From: CAIYRG01 sp964494505
GTDB lineage: Bacteria; Pseudomonadota; Alphaproteobacteria; Micropepsales; Micropepsaceae
Assembly: GCA_964494505.1 (NCBI GenBank)
Contig: CAZBRO010000028.1
Location: 1 to 64,000 of the forward strand
Reading direction: 5' to 3'
Length of the DNA: 64,000 nt
Under the pieces are notes generated by a model that was not told the origin of the DNA, searched no databases, and saw nothing but the letters and a program-made list of their open reading frames with translations. Shown in pieces: positions 9,316 to 19,326 of this stretch. Numbering within the stretch: the stretch's first letter is position 1; every line of letters starts with the position of its first letter. Made by a program: the position numbers and the translations under genes.

Positions 9316-10092
9316 ATGTTCAAGACGCTCTCTCTCCTGATCTGTGCCAGCTTCCTGCTTCTCTTTTCCCTGCCATCACCGGCCCAAACTGCGAAAGGCG
9401 CGATCGAAGTCGATGGCCGGATTGTTCTTGGCGCCTATCAGGGCATGGTCGAGGAACATCTCTTCGGCATACTGCATGGCCTAAGCGCGCTTGCCGCAAC
9501 GCAAGACGTCGTCTCCGGCGACTGGGAGCGGGTGAAAGGCCCGCTGGCGGCGTTCAAAAGGGATGCGCCGACCGCCACGGCCATGTGGTTCGCGAGGCCC
9601 GACGGCTCCTACTTCACGGTCGAAGGAGGACGGGCACGTCAGAGCCTCGAAGATCGCGATTATTTTCCCGTCCTGATGTCGGGGAAAGCCGTTGCCGGCA
9701 GCCTGGTCATCAGCAAATCGACAGGCGAACGCTCGGTCATCGTTGCGGCGCCCATCACGAAGGACGGGAAGGTCGTCGGGGCGCTGGGTGCGTCCCTCTC
9801 CGTGGAAGCTCTGGCGAAGCTGGTGGAGAGCCGGGCCGGGTTGCCGAAGGACTTGATCTTCTATGCCCTCGATGCGCAGGGCCGCACGGCCCTCCACCGG
9901 GATTCGTCTCTGATTTTCCAGTTTCCTTCCGATATCGGGGATCAATCACTGAAGGCTGCGGTGCAGACGATGCTCTCCGCGCCGGAGGGAGTGGTGAATT
10001 ACACATTCCGGGGCTCGCACAGAACCGCGATCTTCGTGAAGTCCGAGGCAACGGGCTGGGTTTTCGTCCTGGGAAAAGTGCCGGCCGGGTAA
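9316..10092 (+). CDS. Secreted Cache-domain (PDC-type sensor) protein
   Basis: A 258-residue protein with a signal peptide (LSLLICASFLLLFSLPSPAQ) followed by a double-Cache-like extracytoplasmic sensor fold. The segment TAMWFARPDGSYFTVEG, then QSLEDRDYFPVLMSGKAVAG and SVIVAAPITKDGKVVGALGA, are the hallmark strands of dCache_1 ligand-binding domains. Such domains normally sit on chemoreceptors or histidine kinases; here no membrane-spanning C-terminus or signalling domain follows, so it is a free-standing secreted binding protein. A TTG at 9289 would add nine residues; the ATG at 9316 is preferred because it starts the signal peptide cleanly. Convergent with the giant RTX gene through a hairpin. 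Confidence 0.75.
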   Translation: MFKTLSLLICASFLLLFSLPSPAQTAKGAIEVDGRIVLGAYQGMVEEHLFGILHGLSALAATQDVVSGDWERVKGPLAAFKRDAPTATAMWFARPDGSYFTVEGGRARQSLEDRDYFPVLMSGKAVAGSLVISKSTGERSVIVAAPITKDGKVVGALGASLSVEALAKLVESRAGLPKDLIFYALDAQGRTALHRDSSLIFQFPSDIGDQSLKAAVQTMLSAPEGVVNYTFRGSHRTAIFVKSEATGWVFVLGKVPAG

Positions 10093-10110
10093 ATTCGCGG
10101 CAAAATAAAT

Positions 10111-10138
10111 CGGCGGCGGGCCGTGAGGCCCACCGCCG
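10111..10138. terminator. Convergent hairpin terminator
   Basis: A 12-bp stem with one C-A mismatch (10111-10122 with 10127-10138) and a 4-base loop lies between the Cache gene and the oppositely oriented RTX gene, 18 bases after the Cache stop. It is followed on the plus strand by GATAGTTT, and A-rich sequence precedes it, so it may terminate both transcripts. Confidence 0.65.
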
Positions 10139-10188
10139 GATAGTTTCAAACCCAGGCCGCCGAATTGTGGCTGCCCGTGCGCAACGCC

Positions 10189-13100
10189 TTAATGGAACAA
10201 ATAATCAGAGGCGATGAGAGCGCCGGTAACGCCTGTGAGTTGGATGTGATCGTCGGTGAGGGAGATGCCGTCGTGGATGATGTAAATGTTTCCCGACCCC
10301 GAATACGCGATCGTCGACCCGGCGCCATAACCGAACAGGTCGAGATGATCGCCGCCCGCCACACCAGCACCCGTGAAGTCGGTCACGATATCGGCGGGCG
10401 CTGTGTCTGCACCGGACTCGCCCTTGTGGAACACGAAAGAGTCATTTCCGGCGTCGCCAGTGAGTGTGTCTGCGCCTGCGCCCCCATCGAGCGTATCGTT
10501 GAACACGCCGGTGCCGCCGTTGAGCGAATCGTTGCCGCCGAGGCCCGACAGATTGTTCGCCTTGGCATTGCCGGTGATGGTGTTGGCGCCGGCATTGCCG
10601 GTGCCGCTGATCGCGGTTCCCGTGAGCGTCAGATTTTCGACGTTTACCGCCAGAGTGTAGTTGACGCTGGAGAAGACGAGATCGGTTCCGCCCGATGCGC
10701 CCTCGACGACGGTGTCGCCGGCATTGTCGACGGAATAGGTATCGTTGCCTGCTCCGCCGTCCATGACATCCACGCCGCCGCCGCCGGTGAGGGAATCGTC
10801 TCCGATCCCGCCGATAATATGATTTGCGAGCGCATTGCCGGTACCGGTGAACGCCGACGTGCCCGAATAGGTGAGGTTTTCGAGGCCGGCGGCGAGGGTA
10901 AAGCTGGTGAGCGTCGTGATAACCGTATCGACTCCGGCGCTGTCGTTGATGACATCGGCGGCATTATCGATCTTGTAGGTGTCGTTGCCGGCGCCGCCGA
11001 TCAGCGTATCCTGCTCGCCGCCGCCCCCGCCATCGAGGGTGTCGTTGGCCGTGCCGCCGGTGATGATGTTCGAGGCGCTGTTGCCGGTGCCCGCGAACGG
11101 AGTGGCGCCACCCGTGAAGGTAAGATTTTCGATGTCGGGATCGCCCGCGAGGCTGTAGGCGGTGAGCGATGTGTTGATCGTGTCGGTACCGGAGGTGTCG
11201 GTAATTGCGTCCGCGATGTTATCAACGACATAGGTGTCGTTGCCGTCGCCGCCCTGCATGTTATCGGCACCCCCCAAACCGTTCAGCGTGTCGTCTCCGC
11301 TGTTCCCGATCAGGATGTTGGCCAATCCATTGCCCGTTAGGAAGAAATTGCCCGGTGTCGTCACGCCGGCAAAACTGAGATTGTCGAGGGTTGCTCCGAG
11401 CGTATAACTGACCATGAGACTGGACGCGGCGATGTCGACCGTGTCGACGCCGCCCGCATCGGCAGCGATCGAATCCCCGCCGACGTCGATAATGTAGGTG
11501 TCGGCACTCGCCCCGCCGGTAAGCGTGTCGCTGCCGGCGCCACCGTCGAGCGTGTTGTTGCCCGATCCGCCGGTGATGACGTTTCCAAGGGCATTGCCGG
11601 TGCCGGCGAATGAAGAGGCGCCGGTATAGATCAGATTTTCGATGTCGGGGTGGGGCAGGAGACTGTAGCTGCCAAGCGATGTTTTGATCGTGTCGACACC
11701 GGCGGTGTCGGTGATCGAGTCTCCGGCGTCATCGACGATATAGGTATCGTTGCCGGCGTCGCCCATCATCGTGTCGGCCCCGGCTCCGCCATCGAGAATA
11801 TTATTTCCGGTGTTGCCGGTGATATGGTTGGGATCGGCATTGCCGGTCCCATTGATGGCCGTAGCCCCGGTGAGCAGAAGATCTTCGAAGTTCGCCCCGA
11901 GGGTCCAATTCCCGCTCGATTGCACCGTGTCGGCGCCCCCGCCGAGACTTTCACTGGCGTGATCGGTGGCATCCACGATGTAAAGGTCGTCGCCAGCGCC
12001 GCCAAGCATCGAATCGGCCCCACCTAAACCGGTGATGGTGTCGTTGCCGTCGTTGCCGATGAGGGTGTTGGCCGCGGCGCTGCCGGTGATGTGATTGTCG
12101 AGTGCGTTTCCGGTTCCGGTCGAGGCACTGCTGGCTGTCAGCACCAGATCTTCGACGCCTGCCGCGTGAACCGACATGTCGTAGGTCACCGATGAGGTCA
12201 CGGTGTCGTTGCCCGAGCTTTCGGTGATATTTTCAGCCGATTGATCGACGAAATAGCTGTCGTCGCCAGCGCCGCCAATAAGGACGTCCAGGCCGGCGCC
12301 GCCAACCAGCGTATCGTTGCCGTTGCCGCCCTCAAGGCAATCGATGCCGGCTCCGCCCATCAAGCAGTCGTTTCCGTCGCCGCCGATCAAATGATTGGCT
12401 CCGGTATTGCCGGTGATCGTGTTGTCGCTGCTGTTGCCGGTGCCGTTGATTGCGGCGGTGCCGCTGAGCGTGAGACTTTCGACATTCGCGGCGTGAACCG
12501 ACATGTCGTAGCTGACGGAGGAGCTTATGCTGTCTAAGCCGGATCCGGCGGTTGAATCTTCGCCAATGTTGTCGTTCGGGTCATCGACCAAGTAAGTGTC
12601 ATTGCCGTCTCCGCCGACCATCGAATCGGCGCCCGCGCCGCCGACCAGCGAATCGTTTCCGGCCCCGCCCGAAAGCGTGTCGATGCCGGCGCCGCCGCTC
12701 AGCGTGTCGTTGCCGATGTTACCGGTGATGCTGTTGTTGGAGGTATTGCCCGTTCCCGCAAAATCGGCTGTTCCGGCGGAGGCGAGGTTTTCGAGGCCCG
12801 CGCCGAGCGTATAGGTGGCGGTCGTCGTAATGACGGTATCGGTGCCCCCGGCATCCGTAATCGAGTCGGCAAGATTGTCGACCATATAGGTGTCGTTGCC
12901 CGTGCTCCCTTGCAGGGTGTCCGCTTCGCCCCCGCCGCCGCCATCGAGCGTGTTGTTGCCGAGCCCGCCAAAGAGCACGTTGCTTACACTGTTGCCGACG
13001 ATCAGATTGTCCTCTGCATTGCCCGTGCCGGATATGGCCGTGCCGGTCAGGGTGAGGTCTTCCACATTGTTGGTCAGGGTGTAGCTGATCGAACTGAAGA

Positions 13101-16100
13101 CGTGATCGTGTCCCCCAGCCACGCCAGCCAGCGATTCGGTTACCACGTCACTGGCATTGTCGACGGCGTAAGTGTCATCGCCTGCGCCGCCGATCATCAC
13201 ATCCGCGCCGCCACGGCCGTCGAGGCTATCCGCGCCCGATCCACCCGTGAGGGCGTTCGCGTTGCCATTTCCCAGAAGGGTGTTGCCGGACGACGCCGAA
13301 CCCACCACGTTCTCGATGTTGGAGAGAATGTCACCGGCCGCATCGCCGCCGCTTTGCGCGGTCGCAAGCGTAAGGTCTACGTTCACGCCACCTGACGAGG
13401 AGGAATAATCCGCTGTGTCGGTGCCGCCGCCGCCATTGAGCGTATCGGCGCCGTCGCCGCCGATCAGCGTATCGGCGCCGTTCCCGCCGTCGAGGGAATC
13501 GGCTCCGCCGCCGCCGATCAGGCTGTCGTTTCCGTCCTGGCCGGACAGCACATTGGCGCCGCTATTGCCCGTGATGACGTTGTCGTCGCCATTGCCCGAG
13601 CCGCTCAGCGTATCGGTACCGGTCAATGTCAGGTTCTCCAGCGAGGCGCCGAGGGAATAGCTGACGCTGGAGAGAACCAAATCGGTTCCCTCATTGGGAT
13701 TCTCGGTTACGACGTCGAGCGTGCTGTCGACGACATAGGTGTCATCCCCGGCGCCGCCGGCCATGGTGTCGTTGCCCGCGCCGCCGTCGAGCGTATCGTT
13801 GCCGGCATTGCCCGAAAGGGCATCGTTGCCGTTCGCGCCGTTCAGCGAATCGTTGCCGTCACCGCCGTTCAAGGCGTCCGATCCGTTGACGCCCGTGACG
13901 CTTTCGGCAACCGGCGTGCCATTGACGACCGCGCCCAGACCCAAGCCGATGTCATTGAATGCGGTGACATGGGTGAGGTCGATGATGTCGGGCGCCAGTG
14001 CCGCGGCGTCCGCCGTATCGAAATAGCCGGGGTTCGACGGGTTCGTTCCGGTTTCTCCGGCGGTCGGATCGACATAGAGCGCATAGCCCCAGCCGGCATG
14101 ACCGTTGATCGTGGTGCCGGTGGAAGCGAAGCTCAATCCGTCGAGATTGGTGTAGCCCTGGATGTAGACCATCACTTTGGCATAGCTGCCGGTGACGTCG
14201 ACATTGTCGAACACGACATTGCCGATGGGATGGGTGACGTCATTGTTCGACGGATTGCGCCCGTTGATCTGAATCGCGGTGTCGGCGTTGGCGTTGGTCG
14301 GAACCGCATTCGTGCCACCCTGGATCGTAATGTCCTGAAGCAGCGCATTTCCGGTGAAGCCGAACAGGCTGATGTCGCCGTCGCCGTTGGAACTCCCGTC
14401 GCCGTCGCGCACGAAGCTGGAACCCGTGATCTCGACATCGCCGAGATTTGGCGCGCCGCTTCCCATTCCGAGGCCGTTGATCGTGTTGGTCTCGAAGTGG
14501 GAATCCTCGACGATGAGATGATCCAGTACGGTCGTGGAGGAGACCCTCACGCCCGTCTGATTGCCGATGAAGGATATTCCGTCGATCGTGACGGTGGCAT
14601 GGCCGCCGCCATCGGTCGCGTTGATGTTGCCGGTGATGTCGAATCCATCCGTCGCGGCGTTCGTGACGATGGTGTTGCCGGCCCCCGAGCCGACGATCGT
14701 CAGTTCCTTGTTGATGGTGGCATTGCTGAAGGTGCCGACGCCCACATGGATGGTGTCGCCTCCCGCTGCCGCGTCGACCGCTTGCTGAATCGTGTCGTAG
14801 GTGGCGACCAGGTTGGAATTGTGGAACAGCTGCACCTTATCGGCGAGGTCCAAGGTGGCGTCGCTGAACTGCAGCTTTTCGATGCTGTTGAGCGAATCGG
14901 TCCCTTCGTCGGTGCCGGTGACGTTGGTTTCCTGAACGCTGCTGAAACCGACGACGTTGCCGTGCACATCGTACGAATATCCGACTGCGTAGTGCGATAC
15001 CTGGTCGTCATAGGTGGCCGTGTCGGTTCCGGGTCCTCCGGCGAGACTGTCGTTGCCGGCGCCACCATGGAAGGTATCGTCGGCCGAACCGCCGGTCAGA
15101 GTGTCGTCTCCGGCGGCGCCATCGAGACTGAGCTTACCGGTCGACTGCGAACCATCGATGCTGTCGGCGCTGCTGGTGCCGGTGTAACTGGTCGTATCGG
15201 CGGTGACATTGGTGATGTCGCCATGCGGGTTGACGCCGCCATTGTGCTCCGACCCGGAGATCGCGACGTTTCCGATGGAAACCGCGGGTCCGTCGGGATT
15301 GGCCTGCCCGGGTTCGCCCACCTGAATCGCGGTCGATGTGTGTCCGTCGATGGTGCCGTCATGGATGGAAACGGTGTCGGTGATCAGTCCCGCATTGGGT
15401 GGCGCATAGGAGCCCGCATCGCGTGCTTCCACGACGATCGCGCCGCCGTTCTTCTGACCGATCGCATCGCCTCCCTCACGGTCCGATGCGCCGGCATTGT
15501 GAAGATCGAAATTGTCGATCTCGATATTGCTGTAAGTTCCGTTTTTGAGATTGAGGTCGATGCCGTCGCCGCCTGAGCCTTCCGTGCCGGAGGTCGAGGG
15601 AGCCCCATATTGGCCGACATCGTTCATGGTGATGTTTGTCAGGTGCGCGTTCGACAGCGCCTCGAAATACATCCCCTTGTAGGCGAGGTTGCTGAAATCC
15701 GTGCCGTCAAAGGTGACGCCATCGGCTGTTCCGACGGTCGCGTTGCCGGCTCCGCCAAGGACCTTGTCGAAATCGATGCCGATCAGGCCATCGGAGATAG
15801 AGCCGCCATTGAACGCGAAATCGCTGATATTCTCCGTGGTTCCCTTGTGCATGCCGACCAGGCTGTCGGTGATGTCGACATTGTCGACGGTCAGGCCGTC
15901 GATGGTTGTGTCGACAGACGTGTTCAGGCCGATCCCGTAGGCGAAGCCATCGATCTTGAGGTCCTGAAGCGTGACATTGTCGGCGGCAATTTTTACCCCG
16001 CGGCCGGCTGCCTGCGTGTAGGGGTGATCCGCCTCCAGGTAAGCGGCGACGCCGCCATCGGCAATGCCGTTGTCGCTCTTGAAGGTGCCGTGGATGATGG

Positions 16101-19100
16101 TGGTGTCGCCCGCACCGATGAGCGTGAGCCCATCCTTGTCGACAACCACGTTCTCGTCATAGGTGCCCGCGGCGATCAGGATGGTGTCGCCCGCGGAAGC
16201 TGCGTTCACGGCTGCCTGGATCGTGGTGTAAGAACCGTCCTTGTCGACCAGAAGGATATGATGGCCGCCGGTCGCCACCATCTCGACGCCGTCGAGCTTA
16301 TCGGTGCCTTCGGTACCTGTCGTGACGGTCCATACGCCCGCGGAATAACTGAAGTCACCCGTGTTAAGCGTCTCGGAATAGTCAACCGTGTCGGTGCCGG
16401 CTCCGCCATGGATGATGTCGTTGACCGCGGTATTGACGATGGTGTCATCGCTGCCGCCGCCGAAGAATTCGCTCGGGATCGTAGCGTCGCCCGTTGAATC
16501 GACGAGATGCAACACGCCCCCGACCGCGTCAGGCTGATAGCCGGAGTGGGTGACGTCGGTGAAGCTGTTGTCGTGGATGTCGATCGTGGACCCAGCGACG
16601 GTCGTAAACGGAACGCCCGACGTCCGCACGCCTGCATCCGTGTCGCTGAAGCTGTTGCCGCTGATGCCGATGGTGCCCGCGAAGGCAGGCTGGTAAAACA
16701 CCACGCCTGCGGCAAAGCCACCGCCCGTGTTCGGGTCGGTCCGATGCATGTGCTCGAACGTGTTGTCGGTGATGTCGAGCGGCCCGGTGGTGTTCGCCAC
16801 CAGCACGCCGATATCGACATTGTTGAATGTGTTGCCGCTGACCGAACCATGCACGCCGCTCAAATTCGCGATCACGGGAACGACGTTGTCGGCGCCGCCA
16901 CCCTCATAGGCGCCGGCGGTGCCGTTGAACGTGTTGTTGTCGATCGTGACGTCCGTGTCCACCGTGCTGCCGACCGGCTGGAAGAACGCGCCGGTATAGC
17001 CCGTCACGTCGACCAGATTGTTCGTGAAGGTGAAGGCGTCGGCGTCGTTGAAGTAGAAATTGTTGTTGTTGTTCCCGGCGGCCGTGACATCGAAGACATC
17101 GTTGGTAAAGCTGACGTCGGTATGGGGATCGGACGCCACGATGACATGCGTTCCGGTCAATTGCAGTCCGTCCAATACGACCGGGCCGGTTGTCGAAACG
17201 CTGACCGCATTGCCCGATGTCCAGTTCAAGACGCTCTCGGCGCCGCGCGTGGCGGTCCCGGCGACGCCGTGATTTGCGCCCTCGATCGTCAAGGCTTTGT
17301 CGATGGTCAGGTTCTCGTTGTAGGTGCCCGCGCCGACCAGGATCGTATCGCCCGAGCTCGCGGCATCGATGGCCGCCTGAATCGTGGTGTAGGACCCGTC
17401 CGGATCGACGAGGAGGAAATGGTGCGTGCCGTCCGTGACCTTTTCGATGCCGGTCAGACTGTCGGTGCCGTCGCTGCCGCCGGTGGCGACAGTCCACACC
17501 CCTCCGGAGTAACTGAAGTCAGAGACCGACAGAGTCGTGGCGTAGACGGCCGTGTCGGTGCCGTCGCCGCCGTTGATCTTGTCGCTGCCGGAGCCAGCCG
17601 TGATCGTGTCATCATGGTTGCTGCCGACGATGAGGTCGTCGCCTGCGCTGCCGCTCAGTGCCTGGCCGGCCGGCGCATCGGACGCATTCACAATGGAGGC
17701 GTAATGGGTGCTGTCGGTGTAGTCGGCGGCGCCGACGGTCAACGAGGCGCCTTGCCCGGGAATGCCGTCGTAGTTGGTCTCATTCGACACTTGCCCGTTG
17801 TCGCCGGGCGCACCGGTAAAGGTGTTGTCGTGAATGCCGGTGTAATCCAGCTGCTGACCCGGGAGCACGTTCGAGAAATCGAAGAAGCGCAGTGCGCCCG
17901 GCGAAACACCGGGGGCGCCGAAGACGTTGTCATGGATGTCGAGCACGGCGCCGCCGGCCTGGCCGTCGAAGGCGAGCGCCGCAGATTTGGGCGCCCCGGG
18001 ATCGATCGTCGAGTCGGTGATGGTGATGATGCGCGCGGGATTGCTCACATCGTCGTAGGCGTTGATCCAAGCGCCGTATTGCGTGCTGCCGGCATCGACG
18101 TTGCTGAACGGGGTGACGTGGACGTGGTCGACCGTGATGCTGCCTGTGCCGGAGGCGATATCGAGACCGAAGCCCTGGCTATCGCCGGCCTGCACGCTGA
18201 GCTCGGAGTTGCGCACGGTCAGGGTGTTGTCGGCGCCGGCATCGTCCTCGAACAGTATGGCGGCCCAATCGGGTCCGCCGAACGGCCGCGTGTTGGTGAT
18301 AGCATCCACTTCGACCCCGTCGAGCACAAGGGACGCGCCGTTGGTCGTGATGTGGTCGATGATCACCGCGGGATGAGTCCAGGAGTTCGGATCGACCCCG
18401 GCATTATCGACGCTCTCGATGGTCAGGGACTTATGTTGAAATTCCACGGCGCCATAGGTGCCGGCAGCGACAAGGATGGTGTCGCCGTCACTTGCCGCAT
18501 CGACGGCTTCCTGGATCGTTTGATAGGAGCCGTCCGGATCGACAAGCAGAATGTGATGACCGCCGGTCGCGACCTTCTCGATCCCGGTAAGGCTGTCGGT
18601 GCCTTCGCTGCCCGCAGCGACGGTCCAGGTGTTGGTGCCGGAATCGTAACTGAAATCCGCGGCGGACAGACTCGTGGCGTAGACCGCAGTGTCGGTGCCT
18701 GCGCCGCCGCTTAGCGTGTCGTTCCCGCCGCCGCCGGTCAGTGCATCGTCGCCGTCGCCGCCCGATAGGTTGTTGTCCCCGGAATTGCCGGCGATGTCGT
18801 TGTTGAGCGCATTGCCGGTCACATCGACATCGGCGCCCGAGCCGGATGTGTAATCGTCCAGCGTAATGTTGTGAATGCCGCTGCCGAGCGCGAGATTGAG
18901 ATCGAGCGATCCTGCCTGCGCGTCGATGTGAAGATTGTCCGTGACAATGGTTTGGAGGGAGCTGTCGCTCCCGCTCTGCACGATCAGAGTGTCGCCGTCA
19001 TCGGCATCGCCGGAGTTGAGACCCGCATTGATGTCGACGTAGTAATAGCTTGTTCCATAATAATCGAGGATCGTGAGCGCGCCGCCCGGATGAGTTGCGT

Positions 19101-19281
19101 AGGCATAGGTGCCCAAGTCGTTGTTCGTTACGAGATCGTGGATATAGGCGGCAGACGGCATGTTGGCCGAATCCTCGTCCCAGGCGAGGAACCGAGCACC
19201 GGCGATCGAATAGTCCGCTTCAAACGTGTTGCCGCTGATGTCCGGCAGCACGATCGGCGCCTTGTCCCAGCCAATGAACAA
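10189..19281 (-). CDS. Giant beta-helix/RTX exoprotein, C-terminal part after in-frame TAG
   Basis: 3030 residues of a giant extracellular protein. The first ~1800 residues alternate right-handed beta-helix modules with linkers; each module opens with a copy of DGSYTTIQAAVDAASxGDTI (copies near 18.52, 17.39, 16.22 and 14.79 kb). The last ~1200 residues are a calcium-binding RTX array of GGxGNDTLxGG nonapeptides spaced by about eleven ~100-residue units with ENLTLTGT and GTGNxxxNxITGN. The C-terminal VTDFTGAGVAGGDHLDLFGY segment resembles type I secretion tails. The first usable start (TTG 19281) has no ribosome site, and the frame runs unbroken across the TAG at 19324 into the upstream fragment, so this is most likely the larger part of one split gene. 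Adhesion, biofilm or polysaccharide binding is a guess. No type I transporter is in the window. Confidence 0.85.
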   Translation of the reverse strand: MFIGWDKAPIVLPDISGNTFEADYSIAGARFLAWDEDSANMPSAAYIHDLVTNNDLGTYAYATHPGGALTILDYYGTSYYYVDINAGLNSGDADDGDTLIVQSGSDSSLQTIVTDNLHIDAQAGSLDLNLALGSGIHNITLDDYTSGSGADVDVTGNALNNDIAGNSGDNNLSGGDGDDALTGGGGNDTLSGGAGTDTAVYATSLSAADFSYDSGTNTWTVAAGSEGTDSLTGIEKVATGGHHILLVDPDGSYQTIQEAVDAASDGDTILVAAGTYGAVEFQHKSLTIESVDNAGVDPNSWTHPAVIIDHITTNGASLVLDGVEVDAITNTRPFGGPDWAAILFEDDAGADNTLTVRNSELSVQAGDSQGFGLDIASGTGSITVDHVHVTPFSNVDAGSTQYGAWINAYDDVSNPARIITITDSTIDPGAPKSAALAFDGQAGGAVLDIHDNVFGAPGVSPGALRFFDFSNVLPGQQLDYTGIHDNTFTGAPGDNGQVSNETNYDGIPGQGASLTVGAADYTDSTHYASIVNASDAPAGQALSGSAGDDLIVGSNHDDTITAGSGSDKINGGDGTDTAVYATTLSVSDFSYSGGVWTVATGGSDGTDSLTGIEKVTDGTHHFLLVDPDGSYTTIQAAIDAASSGDTILVGAGTYNENLTIDKALTIEGANHGVAGTATRGAESVLNWTSGNAVSVSTTGPVVLDGLQLTGTHVIVASDPHTDVSFTNDVFDVTAAGNNNNNFYFNDADAFTFTNNLVDVTGYTGAFFQPVGSTVDTDVTIDNNTFNGTAGAYEGGGADNVVPVIANLSGVHGSVSGNTFNNVDIGVLVANTTGPLDITDNTFEHMHRTDPNTGGGFAAGVVFYQPAFAGTIGISGNSFSDTDAGVRTSGVPFTTVAGSTIDIHDNSFTDVTHSGYQPDAVGGVLHLVDSTGDATIPSEFFGGGSDDTIVNTAVNDIIHGGAGTDTVDYSETLNTGDFSYSAGVWTVTTGTEGTDKLDGVEMVATGGHHILLVDKDGSYTTIQAAVNAASAGDTILIAAGTYDENVVVDKDGLTLIGAGDTTIIHGTFKSDNGIADGGVAAYLEADHPYTQAAGRGVKIAADNVTLQDLKIDGFAYGIGLNTSVDTTIDGLTVDNVDITDSLVGMHKGTTENISDFAFNGGSISDGLIGIDFDKVLGGAGNATVGTADGVTFDGTDFSNLAYKGMYFEALSNAHLTNITMNDVGQYGAPSTSGTEGSGGDGIDLNLKNGTYSNIEIDNFDLHNAGASDREGGDAIGQKNGGAIVVEARDAGSYAPPNAGLITDTVSIHDGTIDGHTSTAIQVGEPGQANPDGPAVSIGNVAISGSEHNGGVNPHGDITNVTADTTSYTGTSSADSIDGSQSTGKLSLDGAAGDDTLTGGSADDTFHGGAGNDSLAGGPGTDTATYDDQVSHYAVGYSYDVHGNVVGFSSVQETNVTGTDEGTDSLNSIEKLQFSDATLDLADKVQLFHNSNLVATYDTIQQAVDAAAGGDTIHVGVGTFSNATINKELTIVGSGAGNTIVTNAATDGFDITGNINATDGGGHATVTIDGISFIGNQTGVRVSSTTVLDHLIVEDSHFETNTINGLGMGSGAPNLGDVEITGSSFVRDGDGSSNGDGDISLFGFTGNALLQDITIQGGTNAVPTNANADTAIQINGRNPSNNDVTHPIGNVVFDNVDVTGSYAKVMVYIQGYTNLDGLSFASTGTTINGHAGWGYALYVDPTAGETGTNPSNPGYFDTADAAALAPDIIDLTHVTAFNDIGLGLGAVVNGTPVAESVTGVNGSDALNGGDGNDSLNGANGNDALSGNAGNDTLDGGAGNDTMAGGAGDDTYVVDSTLDVVTENPNEGTDLVLSSVSYSLGASLENLTLTGTDTLSGSGNGDDNVITGNSGANVLSGQDGNDSLIGGGGADSLDGGNGADTLIGGDGADTLNGGGGTDTADYSSSSGGVNVDLTLATAQSGGDAAGDILSNIENVVGSASSGNTLLGNGNANALTGGSGADSLDGRGGADVMIGGAGDDTYAVDNASDVVTESLAGVAGGHDHVFSSISYTLTNNVEDLTLTGTAISGTGNAEDNLIVGNSVSNVLFGGLGNNTLDGGGGGEADTLQGSTGNDTYMVDNLADSITDAGGTDTVITTTATYTLGAGLENLASAGTADFAGTGNTSNNSITGNIGNDTLSGGAGIDTLSGGAGNDSLVGGAGADSMVGGDGNDTYLVDDPNDNIGEDSTAGSGLDSISSSVSYDMSVHAANVESLTLSGTAAINGTGNSSDNTITGNTGANHLIGGDGNDCLMGGAGIDCLEGGNGNDTLVGGAGLDVLIGGAGDDSYFVDQSAENITESSGNDTVTSSVTYDMSVHAAGVEDLVLTASSASTGTGNALDNHITGSAAANTLIGNDGNDTITGLGGADSMLGGAGDDLYIVDATDHASESLGGGADTVQSSGNWTLGANFEDLLLTGATAINGTGNADPNHITGNTGNNILDGGAGADTMMGDAGNDTYIVDDAGDSITDTAGVDTIKTSLGSYSLLPHPDIENLIYTGASSFAGTGNALGNVITGGSGNNTLDGGAGSDTLTGGASADTYIIDVGGDSIAADAGGVDTVDIAASSLMVSYTLGATLDNLSFAGVTTPGNFFLTGNGLANILIGNSGDDTLNGLGGADNMQGGDGNDTYVVDNIADAITDTSGTDTINTSLTAYSLAGDPDIENLTFTGGATPFAGTGNSASNIITGGTANDTLDGGGGGEQDTLIGGAGNDTYKIDNAADVINDSAGVDTVITTLTSFTLAAGLENLTYSGTSAFTGTGNALANHIIGGIGDDSLTGGGGVDVMDGGAGNDTYSVDNAGDTVVEGASGGTDLVFSSVNYTLAVNVENLTLTGTAISGTGNAGANTITGNAKANNLSGLGGNDSLNGGTGVFNDTLDGGAGADTLTGDAGNDSFVFHKGESGADTAPADIVTDFTGAGVAGGDHLDLFGYGAGSTIAYSGSGNIYIIHDGISLTDDHIQLTGVTGALIASDYLFH
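10200..13880 (-). repeat. RTX-type tandem module array
   Basis: About eleven imperfect ~300-bp units encode the alternating calcium-binding nonapeptides and the TYxVDNAxDxITDxxGxDT / ENLTLTGT / GTGN spacer. The units differ at most positions and the spacing is irregular, so this is an old, diverged expansion rather than a recent tandem duplication. Such arrays fold outside the cell on binding calcium after type I secretion. Confidence 0.8.
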
Positions 19282-19323
19282 GGGAGCATCATTGAGTTTG
19301 CCATCGAAGATGAGGCCGATATT

Positions 19324-19326
19324 CTA
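19324..19326 (-). other. In-frame amber (TAG) splitting the RTX gene
   Basis: On the minus strand the codons read ...GTPDD-TAG-NIGLIFDGKLNDAPLFIGWDK..., in the same frame on both sides. The sense sequence continues without a start codon or Shine-Dalgarno site. A single-base change from CAG, TGG, GAG, AAG, TTG, TCG, TAC or TAT would restore one ORF of about 3640 codons. Confidence 0.85.

Noticed and set aside
10165..11340. 391-codon plus-strand frame, and several similar long plus-strand frames through 20.2 kb
   Set aside because: They mirror the repetitive RTX/beta-helix gene on the other strand and have no ribosome sites.
13969..18714. Plus-strand frames of 535, 295 and 735 codons opposite the giant gene
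   Set aside because: Antisense shadows of a repetitive, stop-poor sequence; the valine/isoleucine-rich repeats are reverse images of the GGxGxD units.
19281..19326. A separate start for the downstream RTX ORF at TTG 19281
   Set aside because: No ribosome site, and in-frame sense sequence fills the interval back to the TAG, so it is treated as a continuation.
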